Under the pieces are notes generated by a model. The model did no database searches, was not told where the DNA came from, and saw only the letters and a program-made list of their open reading frames with translations. This document shows positions 1 through 11,300 of a DNA stretch of 64,000 nucleotides, one piece after another. The DNA lies in NCBI GenBank assembly GCA_907165065.1, contig OU015526.1:69029723-69093722 (forward strand), in the 5' to 3' direction. This DNA is from Caprimulgus europaeus. Lineage: Eukaryota; Chordata; Aves; Caprimulgiformes; Caprimulgidae. A program made the position numbers and the translations under genes. Every line of letters begins with the position of its first letter. Position 1 is the first letter of the stretch.

Positions 1-789
1 CCTTTTGCAAGGATTTAGGATCCCCTCTGCCTGGGGAAGGACATACAATTTCTCTGCTGCAGCAGTGTCTGGCCAAAACCATCTTCATCTCATTTCCAGC
101 CCAGAATAATCGGTTATGTATTGAAACAGATAAAATATCAACGGTGAGTGAATATGCCTTAAAGCTTCTAGGGAGGTCTTTCTGCACACATCTGTGCAGA
201 TATGCCAGAAGATAACTGTGTAATTAACGTGATTTCAAAAGCACGCTGAACAGAAGCAGCCTCTGTTAAAAATACCAGAAGAAATAATAGAAGGAAGTAG
301 CTGGTGCTTTTCAAAAACTATAGGCCATACAGAAGCCAGATTCGAAAGATGGAATACCTGTGAAACCTAGACATATCTTTCGGATACTTCGAAATGCTTT
401 GGGAGAAGAGTATGAGCTGATGGGTCATTGGGAGAGAGAAAAATGTTAGCTGACGTGGCAGGTCTGATGAACCTCAGTATTCAAAAGAAGAAAATGAAAT
501 ACACTTCAGGAAAACAAAATCCTTCCCAAAAAAGTCCTGAAGTTCTGTGAGGTTGAACAAAAGAATGGACACACCAGAGCAGACCAAAGATCCATCTTAG
601 TATTATGTCACCAGTAACAGACTTATGGAGGGGGAGGAACTATAAAGCCAAGGTGAACTTGTAGTACTGTTTCCCTTGAATGCTCCCCAGTCCTTCAGCA
701 ATATGCAGCTCAGAGATGTTGTGCTTCAGAGGTGGTGTCCCCATAACTGGCTCTAGCGCCCCTTGGGGTGGCAGGATGAAAATACATCC
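1..789. other. Single-copy noncoding sequence
   Basis: No gene, RNA or recognisable repeat was seen before the CR1 fragment that starts near 790. Reading frames are short and interrupted on both strands. The last 60 bases or so (about 728-789) may be a poorly conserved extension of that CR1 fragment, but I could not align them confidently. Confidence 0.5.
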
Positions 790-963
790 CTTGGTTGCCC
801 AAGGAAGTTGTGGATGACCTCTCCCTGCAAGTGTTTAAGACCAGGCTGGATGAGGCTTTGAGCAATCTGGTCTAGTGGAAGGTGTCCCTGCTGATGGCAG
901 GGGGGTTGGAACTGGATGATCTTTAAGGTTCCTTCCAACCCAAACCATTCTATGATTCTATAC
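790..963 (+). mobile_element. CR1 LINE 3'-end fragment, sense on plus
   Basis: This is the 3' end of a CR1 non-LTR retrotransposon, truncated at its 5' side. What shows it is the sequence GGTTGCCCAAGGAAGTTGTGG near the start, a run encoding the last RT-domain residues, then GGCAGGGGGGTTGGAACTGGATGATCTTTAAGG and CCTTCCAACCCAAACCATTC, ending in the 8-bp-type CR1 3' repeat TCTATGATTCTATA. CR1 inserts by target-primed reverse transcription and usually lacks target duplications; none is seen. The wording differs from the two long CR1 copies at 26 and 33 kb, so it belongs to another CR1 subfamily and looks older. The 5' limit is approximate. It has no intact coding capacity. Confidence 0.9.
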
Positions 964-2026
964 ATCCCAGGGCAGTGCAGGATAGAGCCACAATGTCACT
1001 TCTCCTCATCTGTTTACAGCTCATGGTGCTCAGAGCTTGTCAAGAAGGAATTTGTGTTCTTTTTTGTCCTTTTTTTCCCATGTAAAGGATGGATTTAATT
1101 TAGCCCTTAACACATTTCCTTTTGTGGTCCACTAGAATTCCAAGGGGAACTTTGCTGCTGCTGAGGGGCTGCCTTCTCTTTGGGGCTGGCTTGGGAAAAT
1201 GTCATTATTTCAATAGGCTTAAACAAATATCGAAAAATTATTTGCAACATTGTAATCAGATGTAATATTTAATTGCAGTATTTGGGATAAGCTCGTGGTC
1301 ACTGAGGGCAACATCTGGCAGTTCACAACGTCTTGAGACGCTTCTGTGAACACAAATCTAGAGAGGTCACTGTGTACTCTGCACAATGATGCTGATTGAG
1401 GTGTTCAAACAAATAAAATAAATCTTGGTTTTATGAATAATGGTCTGAGAGGTGGAATACATGTCTTGACAAGGTGGCAAACGCTGTACAAGAGTAAGCT
1501 GGAGAGACAGAAAGCATGATCTCATACATTGTATCAGCCTCACGTTCTTCCAAGTGTTTTAAATAGGTTTTCTGTGATGGTGTGAGATGTTTCTGAGGGG
1601 GCTGCAGTTTCTGAAGAGCTTTTCCAGGATGCTCTTGGTGGGAAACAGTTCAGGCTTCCTGATTTTGATGTCAAGCAAAACAAATATTTAAGAAAGCACC
1701 TTTTGCTGTTATGCAGCATTATAATGCTAAATATTTATTGTTATTGAAATTAATATAAGAAATAACTTATAATGCCAAATTTTCAATATTAATGATCTAG
1801 TAATTTAATTATAATTTAGATATTAGTAATGTTTTTTTATTGTGCCATTATTAGCTTTGTTACTAAATAATATTTTGCTGGTCTGACACAACAAAGCAGC
1901 TTCTGACTGTCTGTAGCCAGTTAAATTATCTGCAACATAGCAAGAGTTTCATGACAGCATATGAATTTGGAATGCATATGTATTTGGACTGTTCTTCAAT
2001 GAACTTAACTAGGACACTAGCCATGT
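964..2026. other. Single-copy AT-rich sequence
   Basis: No gene was recognised. Positions about 1690-1880 are very AT-rich, with many TAAT/ATTA words and scattered stop codons in all frames. The rest is unremarkable single-copy DNA leading up to the LTR. Confidence 0.5.
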
Positions 2027-2031
2027 GGAAG

Positions 2032-2622
2032 TGTTCTGGTTTTGCTAGGGTAGAGTTAATTTTCTTCTTAGCAGTTTTAGAATGGCTGGGTTTTGGTTTC
2101 AGTGTAGAACTTGTTATGAGAGGAATGTTAGATAAAAGTCCCGATGTTATTAGTTGCTGCTGGAGCCCAACTGGGAGGGAGAAGTGTAGTGAACAGAAAA
2201 TCCTCAAACTGGCATTTGGATGTGCCAATGAGATATTCCATATTATATCACATCATGTCAGTATATTAACCAGGACTGACTGGAAGACAGGGGTATTCTC
2301 TTGGGGATCACTTGGGCTCACTCTTCTGGGGTTTCAGTTTCAGGACTGTCTCTTCTCCAGGATCACTGGCTGGCACAGGCTGGGCATCAGTCAGTGGGTG
2401 GTGAGCAATTGCACTGTGCATTACTTATTTGTATATTCTGTTATCACTGTTGTTAGCAGTATCATCTTATTTTAATTAGTAAATAGTTTTTTATCTCAAC
2501 CCATGATTTTCCTTGCCCTTTTCCTTCCAATTCTCTCTCCAACTCCCTGGGCAAGGGTGGGGGAGGGTGAGGGTGAGAAAGCAGGCTGTGTTTGGCTGCA
2601 AGTTGCAAGCCAAGCCATCACA
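2032..2622 (+). mobile_element. Solo LTR of an avian ERVL-like retrovirus
   Basis: This is a solitary long terminal repeat left after recombination of an endogenous retrovirus. It starts TGTTCTGGTTTTGCTAGG and ends CCAAGCCATCACA, so it has TG...CA termini. It is flanked by an exact 5-bp duplication, GGAAG, at 2027-2031 and 2623-2627. Five-base duplications are usual for ERVL-like (class III) elements. It shares GGTGGGTGGTGAGCAATTG and the polypyrimidine plus G-rich 3' part with the LTR at 53281-53928 (other strand), so both belong to one family. No internal gag, pol or env sequence is present. A 174-codon frame at 1951-2475 runs across the upstream boundary and is taken as chance. Confidence 0.88.
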
Positions 2623-2627
2623 GGAAG

Positions 2628-3996
2628 ATAAACAGGAATCAACAAAAACAAAACAAACAAACCAAAACAGATTCTGTAGAGTAATTCCATTAATATACAG
2701 GTCTCTCCAGCTGACATTAAAGAACTGATCTTCAGCTTGTCCCAACAGGTCTGTCTTTCACAGTATTGAAAGAGAGGAGAATGATCTACGTCATCTTCTC
2801 CCTTCAGATCCAGAGCTATTTGAGATCTTCCAGAGAAAGGCTGCCATCTGTGAGAGCCTGCAGACTTGTGTGCTCAAGTCGTGGGAAGTATGAAATCTGT
2901 AACCTTCAACAGATGTCAGTGACAAACTAGAGTTAGTACTGATCTCTAGGTCACCTCTCACTACCAGACACACCAGAACTATGAACACAAACTGAGAGTA
3001 CTTCTCAAGTACCCTCTTTGAATGTCACATTTAGAAAAAAGTAACTCTCAGTGTTCAAGATCATGTTAACTTTTTGAGTGGAGAAATGTGCTGCCAGCTC
3101 CACAGAAAGTCCATGTTTTCAGAGTTTTATTATATCTAGAACAGATGGATTTTTAAACGATGAGCGTTAACAGGGACCAAGCAAGGTGTCTTACACTCTA
3201 CTTTTGGAAATGAGATTTACTGCAAAAATTGTGTTATTGTGATTATCTATGTTGCTGTTACTTCAGTATGAGACAAATAATGACACGTTGCTCGAGGCTA
3301 AGCTCTGAAATTAGAAATTGAAGGCAGAATAGAATCCAGCTGTCGGCTTAATAAACATTGCACTGAGCTGCTAGCTCTCTGCTTCGCATGGGCCCTTTGT
3401 GTTCCTAGGACAGTGAAAAATTGTGGTTTGAAATGACAAAACCTCTGGTGTTTTTCAGCAATCTTAGGCACAAGGTGTTACACTGAATGTGCATTTCATG
3501 GTGCTTTCCTGGGAGCTGCCAGTGGTGACAGCAGGAAGGAGCTGCCAGCAAGGTTCATCACAAATCCCTCCTCTCTTCAACCTGTTTTTAGGACTCCTAC
3601 CCCACAGTGCTTGCTAATCTCTGAGTAAATAGCAAAGTTCACCACTTTTCCTGTGTGTTTGGGAGGTGGATGTACAAATAGGCTTATTCCAAAGCACTTA
3701 GCTGCCTTAGTCACTATTACATTGTTTATTTGTGAGATCAGCTGGAATTTTCCAATAGAGGGGATTTTCCTTAGAGAAATCTTCCTGACACATAGTTCTA
3801 GAGGAACTTATACGTGCTGGGACTCAAGAGCATCAGTATTAAAGGCCTGATAAGTAGTACTTCCAAAGGTATGTTTAAGACCACAGATGTGAGAGAAATC
3901 TAAAACTCTATCAACACTTACCTTATTAAAACATTTGTCGTTCTGGAGCTGATCCTCAAACTGCAGGTGCAGGTTAAGATTTCAGCTGGACCACAT
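2628..3996. other. Single-copy sequence with a short A/C-rich tract
   Basis: Just outside the LTR target duplication there is an A/C-rich simple stretch (about 2638-2670, AAACAAAACAAACAAACC type). The remainder shows no repeat, RNA or convincing exon. Confidence 0.5.
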
Positions 3997-4133
3997 AAAA
4001 TCACAGAATCACAGAATGGTGGGGGTTGGAAAAGACCTCTGGAGATCATCTAGTCCAACCCCTCTGCCAAAGCAGGTTCCCTATACCAGGTTGCACAGGA
4101 AGGCATCCAGGCAGGTTTTGAACATCTCCAGAT
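3997..4133 (-). mobile_element. CR1 LINE 3'-end fragment, sense on minus
   Basis: Read on minus, this is a 5'-truncated CR1 3' end. On plus it begins AAAATCACAGAATCACAGAATGG, the inverted CR1 terminal repeats. It continues through AAGACCTCTGGAGATCATCTAGTCCAACCCC, the complement of the usual CR1 3' UTR. Homology fades after GAACATCTCCAGATA near 4133. The spacing and wording (GTTGGAAAAGACC) mark a different subfamily from the 26- and 33-kb copies. It is too short to code and no flanking duplication was found. Confidence 0.92.
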
Positions 4134-7100
4134 ATGTGCTTCACCTTTCCTATGAGCTAATAGAAAGTGGATTTCTCATTCCCTTTGCTCATTCTCGAAC
4201 CCTTCCTACAATGCATTGCAATATCCTTCAACTTACAACTTAAAACAGGAAAAAAGTGCCATCTTTACATTACTTAAGAAGTTAAGTTGGTTTCATTGCT
4301 GTGTTAATGTGGTTGTGCACCTCTAGAGGAGATCAGATTTGTGTCTGCTGGGCTCCCAGTGCTAGGAATGGGACTGACTGGTTTTGACAAGTTAATTGGT
4401 ATGCTGTACCCAGAACTGATAAATACATTCTAAAGGGAAACTCCTAAAACACATGTAATAGTGATCAAATAGAGGATAATTTTGCTTTTCTTAATGCCCT
4501 TTAAATGTTTTACTTTCTCTTATCTATTTGTTGACTTTGCAAGGCTGTAAATTCTTATGACTCTTGTTGACATTAACGGTAACCAGAGGTCAAATGCTTC
4601 TTTAGCAAGCTAATTTTCTGCAATTTTAGAGCCAAATATGGAAGAACCAGTAAATCTGAGTAGCCTGGGTTTGAGTTCCCCTTTTACACAATTTGATCCT
4701 AATTTTCAGAAAAATCCCTAGGATTCTAAGTTGGTCTGGAAAAGGAAATCTCTCCCAAATTAAGGACCAGATTGAAAAATGTGGATCTCAATCTGTCTAT
4801 GTTTCATTTCCCTGGACTGCAGTGGAGCAAAATGCGTTGAAGAGACTAGACTATGTGAGTTGAAAAGACCTCAAGGATAGTGTGAATTGCAGTTAATTGT
4901 AAAGAGAAAAAAAATCCCTTTCCTATGTGCTAAAGTCACATCATTGTTCAGGAAGTCACATTAAAATGAGCTTAATTTTAAGCTTATGCATGAGTCTCAC
5001 TAAGCATGTGCTAAACAACATTCCTGGAGACAAAAGCTCTTCTGAACAGAAGCCTTAATTGATATGTTGCAATCCTGGGATAAAAACTGCTATAGAAACA
5101 GAAGCCAGTGGTAATGATGATAAACATCCTCAATACATTTAAATCCTCTTATTTTCTTTGATTTTAGCTTAAACATGTACAACCAGACTTAAAAAGAAAA
5201 ATAAAATACAAATGTTCAAATTTAAATATAGAGCATCTCTTTAATTGGTAGTATGTTTTATGAAACATGTGTTCTAAATAACAAAAAAATAATTGCAGAT
5301 GTGTTGCCAGATTATGTGAAAATTCAAATAACTTCCCCCAATGAATGACCAAAATAGCAATGCAAGAATTTTTGTTTATATATTTTAAAAGCTGTAAGAG
5401 CAAAAGCTTCAATCCCAAATGTCATACTATTTTTAAGTCTTTTATGGTACACAAGGGACAGGGAAAATATCTTGTATGTATATTTCAGTGAGCATTTAGA
5501 TCCTAACTTTAACTTGACTCTGGAAATGAATAGCAGGGCTTCTATATAATTTATTTTACATATGTGTTACTAGTTTCCCGTTTTCCTTATGTGGAGTTTT
5601 TAATTGGCCCTCCTTTTGCATGGACTTAAATCCTTTATTTAAGTAAACAAGTGGGTATTAAGTAAGTATGTGATTTACATGCACAAACAGAAACTTGATG
5701 TATCTGTGGAGTTTGGTGATACTTCTCCTGGATTTATGTCAGTAAGTAATACCTGGCCTTATGCCCGAACTTTGATGAGGTAAGTTTATGATGAAGTAAA
5801 GACTGCAGTAGTAGTAGTAGCTAAAAGCAACATCAGTTTAGGGCCTTACTGGCAGGATCTCCATGTACTTTGAGGAAAGAGTACGGAAAACTCATGTGCG
5901 CCTCAGTAAGCTTGTCTGAATGTGTTGCAAGATATTTTTATGGTTGCTTCCCCCTCCAAAAGAAACAGTTCCCCTCCAAACCCCAGTGATTATAATTCCC
6001 TTACTTATAGCATTTCCTGCTTGTTGGCTCAGCAGTGTCCCATAGAGTAGGATTGCAGGATCACCACTAATCATAAAACCCTTTGGAAATACAGGCAGGT
6101 TAGTAATGTTTTCCAGTGTCAGGACCAACCAGTGAATGGGCAGGGAGAGGTCTAGTCACACTTACAGCATTTGGAGGGACTGTGCTTCACTTTCTGCCAG
6201 TGGATCTGCCCCCATGTCTTTTTCGAGGAAGAGAAGCATAGATAAGATGTTGATGTTGCTGCCTATAACCATAGATACCCCAAAAAGTCCCCATGCTTTG
6301 TAGGGCCCTGCTGGGCCTAGAGCACTCTGTTGTTCCTGACTAGTGAGATAGCTATGTGCCAAACACTAAGCCATGCAACAAACTGGAAAAGTGACCCTTC
6401 TGAGCTTGCACTGACTGAGTGTCCAACCTGCAAAGTGGAAACCCTGTTGGGACTTTCATCTCAAGGTCACCCTGGGCTCTTGGATGGGTCAGATAGTATT
6501 GAAACAGAGCATGCTTAGTGGCCAGTGAACTAAACATGTCCAGGAACTTTTATGGGCAAAGACACTCAGCTCTGGTTTTCAGATTATCTCTGTCATTGTT
6601 TTTGATCAGGACAGTGACCGCCCTTTCAGTTTGGTTTAACAGTCAGCCTGTGGTAAGGACCATTTCTTATAGGTACTCTTAGTTGCAGCTGCATTGTTCT
6701 GGATGCCAGAATTGTTTGTTAGCATGGGAGTTAATTATTCTACCATTGGCCTGCATCTCAGAAGAATGAAGCCTGACAATCTGGAGAAGCAGATAAGTGA
6801 ACATCTGGAGGGACCTTCAAAATTGGTTGCACTACTAAATAAAGTTTGACCAGTTAGCAAAGTCAGTCAATGTGAGTAGCATTTATTTGCATGGTTTTTC
6901 CTCTGGTTCTCAAAGGCTGCAGAAGTCAGGAAGTTCATAAGAGGTTTATAAGAAGTTAAAGACTTTCCAAAGAAGTTGCTTGGATTCACATTCAAATCTT
7001 ATTTTCTTGGTATACTTAAGTGTGTCCTAAGTGTTAAGGTTTACCTGTTTCTGAAAAGGGTTCTTATTTCCTTTGTGGACACCTCACATCTACTGTAACT

Positions 7101-7733
7101 AATTTTTAGCAGAACTTTTAAAATATGAGGTGGTAATAACTGTAGTACTGCAAAACTGGTACTTTACAATGCAGAATAGTCATTAATATTGATATTGTAA
7201 TGTTCATACTTGGAGGAGAGGCTCTGTTCTTTTCTTTTTCAATAGTTAGAAATTACCACACTGGTCTGCGTACTTGGCTTTCATGACTAGCATAACAAAA
7301 ATGTTCTGTGCCTCTGTGTAATATTTACTTGCTTCTTCCCCTGCTTGCTACTTTTCTTCATCATTTGGCAATTTTGAATGAGGTAGGAAAATTCCTCTGC
7401 AATGTCTATACAGAGACTAGTACGATACAAGCTAATCCTGGGTTCATATGTCCTCATACCATCACAGCTACTTTTGTTTTATTTTTCAATTGTTCCCTGA
7501 TCCTTGACCTTTGTAATCAGTGTGCTTCTGTCTTGTGTTTGCCACTCTCCTCAGGTGTGTCTTACTGTTCATACTGCTCTGGCTTACATACTATAATGAT
7601 AAGAATTGATAAAAGTTGTTACTAATGAGATTCACTTTTTTGAAGCCACCAGAAGAGGTGCACTGAAAGGATTGTATTTGTATTAACCCTTTGTTTAAAA
7701 CCATTATCAGTTATCTGATTGACTTCAGTCTCA
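4134..7733. other. Single-copy noncoding sequence
   Basis: About 3.6 kb without a recognisable gene or interspersed repeat. It contains a short (AGT)5 microsatellite at 5807-5821. Open frames of 60-105 codons are present on both strands, but they overlap one another, lack flanking splice logic and resemble no family I know. Confidence 0.5.
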
Positions 7734-7738
7734 GATGA

Positions 7739-8334
7739 TGATGTGGTTTAACCCTAGTAGGGAGCTAAGCCCCAAACAGCCACTTGCTCACTTCCTCCTA
7801 CAGCGGAATGAGGGAGAGATTTGGGAAGGGCAAAAGGGAGGAAACCTGTGGGCTGAGATAAAGACAGTTCAACAGGTAAAGCAAAAGTTGGGTGTGCAAT
7901 CAAAGCAAAATAAGGAATTAATTCACTGCTTCCCTTCAGCAGGCAGGTGTTTAGTCATTTCCAGGAAAGCAGGGCTTCGTCATGCCTAATGGCTACTTGG
8001 GAAGACAGGCTCCATAACTCCAAATGTCCCCCATTCTTCCTCCTCCCCACCACAGCTTTTATTGATGAACATGATGTCTTATGGTCTGGGATACCCCTTT
8101 GGTCAGTTGAGGTCAGCTGTCCCAGCTGTGTCCCCTCCCAGCTTCTTGTGCAGCCTCAGCCAAATGTTGGTGGAGCAATGTGGGAAGGAGAAAAGGCCTT
8201 GATGCCCTGCAAGCACTGTTCAGCAATAGCTAAATCATCAGTGTATCAACTCTGTTTTGATGACAAGTCCAACACACAGCACCATAAGACCCGCTGCAAA
8301 GAAAATCAACTCTATGCCAGCCAAAACCAGTACA
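7739..8334 (-). mobile_element. Solo LTR of an avian ERVL-like retrovirus, minus orientation
   Basis: On minus the element starts TGTACTGGTTTTGGCTGGCATAG and ends GGGTTAAACCACATCA, termini well known from avian LTR families (TGTACTGGTTTTGGCTGGGAT type). A 5-bp duplication GATGA lies at 7734-7738 and 8335-8339 if the LTR is taken to start at 7739. That start also makes its terminus co-linear with the related LTR at 53281. A polyadenylation signal AATAAA is on the minus strand at 8058-8063, about mid-element, as expected for the R region. No internal retroviral sequence adjoins it. Its sequence differs from the other two LTRs enough to be a separate subfamily. Frames of up to 130 codons inside it are not retroviral genes. 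Confidence 0.9.
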
Positions 8335-8339
8335 GATGA

Positions 8340-11300
8340 TTAGCCCTGGGGAACTGCCTAACCTGCTTGACTATGGATGGTGCCTTGCTCAGTGTTTGCA
8401 AATGATTATTTCCTTGGTGGAAATTGCAGTTTGGAGAACTCTCATAAACCCTCCAGTGGTGTTGCAGCTTCCTTTTTTGTGTGTCCCGTTACAAGCTGAC
8501 TATTTGGTTTTGGTTGTTACACCTTTCTTGCCATTGTAGTCAAGGATGTACTTACCCAGTAAAAGCTCCTTATTCTCTCCTTTATGCAAAAGCTCTGTCT
8601 TCAGAGATGCCATGGAGATGCTCTCTTCTCTCCTTAAACTCACAAGTGTTGTTTCAAGCATATAATCTTGCTAAGAGAATCAAGAGTATGAACAGACAGT
8701 ACCAGGCAGTTTCACCATGATTACATTATTTGCAAATTCACAAGGCCTTCTTTTTTTTCTACATCCCCTCTTTTCATTATTCAAACTACTCATTCTTTGC
8801 TGAATGAGCTACATTTTAGCACTTCTAAAAATCATTTGCAGAATTTATGTTTCAGGAGGATGAATACTTACTGCAAGATAATCTTTCATGGAAGCACATC
8901 TCTCAATATGTGACTCAGAATGGGGTTCAAACAAACTCCCATAAACAAGATTTGTTTTACCATTTAACCATAATAAAGTTGTGCTTTCAATTGTACTGTC
9001 TGTAAGTCGTATGCAAAGAAAAGGGATACACATTAATACTCCATATTAAACCCCTGTTTTTATTCCGTTAGTGTAAGAGAGTTCTCATTTATTTTTAAAA
9101 TGCTGCATTTATTCAATTTCAGAATAGATTTGGTTTTGCTAGTAAAGAGAAATGCAAGTCTTGTTTAATCAATTTTTTCTAAATTTTCTGAAACCTTCAT
9201 CTATTAACAAAATAAGAACTTCCACTATCTGCATTCCTTCAACCCGAGTAATTTATATAGTTGAACAAAGCATTCAAGGATATATAAAGTGACTTTTCTT
9301 TGGCCTTGTGTGTGGACAATGGTGAAAATAATGTTTTAACTGTATTGAAGTGTTTAAACTTATACCATAGCGTGTGAGTGTATTCATAAAAATAAATACT
9401 TTCAAAGAAACAAAACATCAACTTCTCATATTGTTTCTCTTTTTCAACTATTTAATATTTTAGATTTTAATTTTGAGCAATTTTAGTAATTCCTCTGTTG
9501 TAAAAACTTGATTTTGATATTATCGTGCCTTTATGGCTTCCTGGGTATTATGTACTTCTCCAGAAGTTAACAGATTTTCTTGAAGCTATACCACAATATG
9601 TAATCTTTGCTTCAAAATGGAAACCAGCTAAGGCTTAGAAGTTGGGTTAGCTATTAAGTGGAGACTGGAGCATGATCTATGTGTTGCAACTGCTGGATAA
9701 ACACTCTGGAACTGAGCTTCTCTAGAGTCAAGGGTAAGAGCAATTAAGTCAGTCAAATTCTTATGAAAAATTACCTGCTGGGGAAGAAAAAAATGTGGGG
9801 AATGAGTTTAAGTAAAACCTCTTTAAAAACTATGCCATCCAAATGCAAAGAAACCTGGGAAGTTTTTCTGCTTTGGAAGATGGGTTTACTTACCTCTGCA
9901 GATGATTTACAAGAGTTGGTTACACCTAGCAAAAGACTTGTAAAATTTATGAGTGAAACCCAAAGAAAAAAACAAATAAATCTTTTCTTTGATGCTTAAA
10001 CAATACCAGTACTGGATAATAACTAGTTCTTAAAGTGGAAGATGAATGATGGTTGTGATGTACCACTTCTATATGTAAATACTAAGCACATGGTGTTCCT
10101 TGGAATCCTCTCATCTGTCTTACTTTGCATACAAAATATATGTATAAAGGATATATAAAGTCCTTCCTATATTTCTTCCTCCAGTTCTCCAAACTGAACA
10201 ATGTTTTAGGGATCTTAATTATTTTCAATAAGCTTTTTTTCAGATACAAGATACAGATATTTAGTCCTGCACAGCAGTGCAAATTTACACATTTGTTACT
10301 TGACCATTGATAAGACCTACGGAGAAGTCATAGTAAATAGAACAGTGCTCCTCACCTCCTTCATGCATAATCAGCTCACAAACACTCTCAAAGGTCAGTA
10401 TTATTTTCCTCCTGGGCAAAGCTGCTTACTAAGTGAAGAAGAAATTTTAGTTTTGCAAGTCAAAAACCTTTGAAAGATTCATCATAGGCAATATTTCCTT
10501 GTCATACCTTGTCCTGTTACTCTTTACTTTAAAATGCAATTAAAGCCTACATAAGGACCCCGAAATTGTTACCTTTATGTCACTGTCTTTGGTGCAGTTG
10601 TACAGCCAGAAAGGCTGTAAAAGGACAAATGGGAAAAAGAGGCAGCCAAGCTGCTTTTTTAGTTTGGAACTAATATTTTTCAAGCATAATGTTTTATGTC
10701 TCACTATTTTTCCTCCAAAATGTTGATATTTTGCAAAGAAAGACTGGAACAAATTCGAGAGAGGGAGGAATTATTTTCACAGGAAATGGTCAATGAGTGA
10801 TGCAACAGGGATTGTGGAGGACTTAGAAACCCCTTTTTTTCTGTCACAGTGCTCCCTTCCAGCTACAAAAGCAGCATCTGTCCTTCCTTCAAGGTTTGTT
10901 TTGGAAGTATTGCAACCACAGCAGATTTTTTCTTGTGTTTTGTAGGACTCCTGTTGTTCATATGGTTGTGACTGGTTCCTTCAATTTTTGTTGGGCAATT
11001 CCTGTCTCAATTTACAGGTGCGAGTCAATGTGAGATAAGTAAGGGTAAGATCATTCCCTGATGAGAATTGGCTGAAATCAGCATCTTTCTCATTTAGCTC
11101 TTGCTCAGAAATGTAAGTGTATGCAAAGGGTTATAATTACAGTGACCCTGCAGTGTGCAAGTGAACAAAAGTAACTGAAATCTGTGATTAATGTTAAAGA
11201 TTTTCCTTTTGGAGTATTTTCTCACTCTGTACTGCTGCTGTGCAAATGCTTCTTTCTCTCTAGGTGTATTCTCAATTTTTCCTATTTAGCTCACTAAATC

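Noticed and set aside
1951..2475. 174-codon plus frame as a gene
   Set aside because: Most of it lies within the solo LTR and it crosses the LTR boundary and target duplication, so it cannot be an ancestral coding unit.
4661..4690. tRNA B-box-like word (GGGTTTGAGTTCCCC) suggesting a tRNA-derived SINE
   Set aside because: No A box at the right distance, no cloverleaf and no poly-A or repeat tail nearby.
7947..8339. 130-codon plus frame as a gene
   Set aside because: It lies inside the minus-strand solo LTR; it is a shadow of noncoding retroviral sequence.
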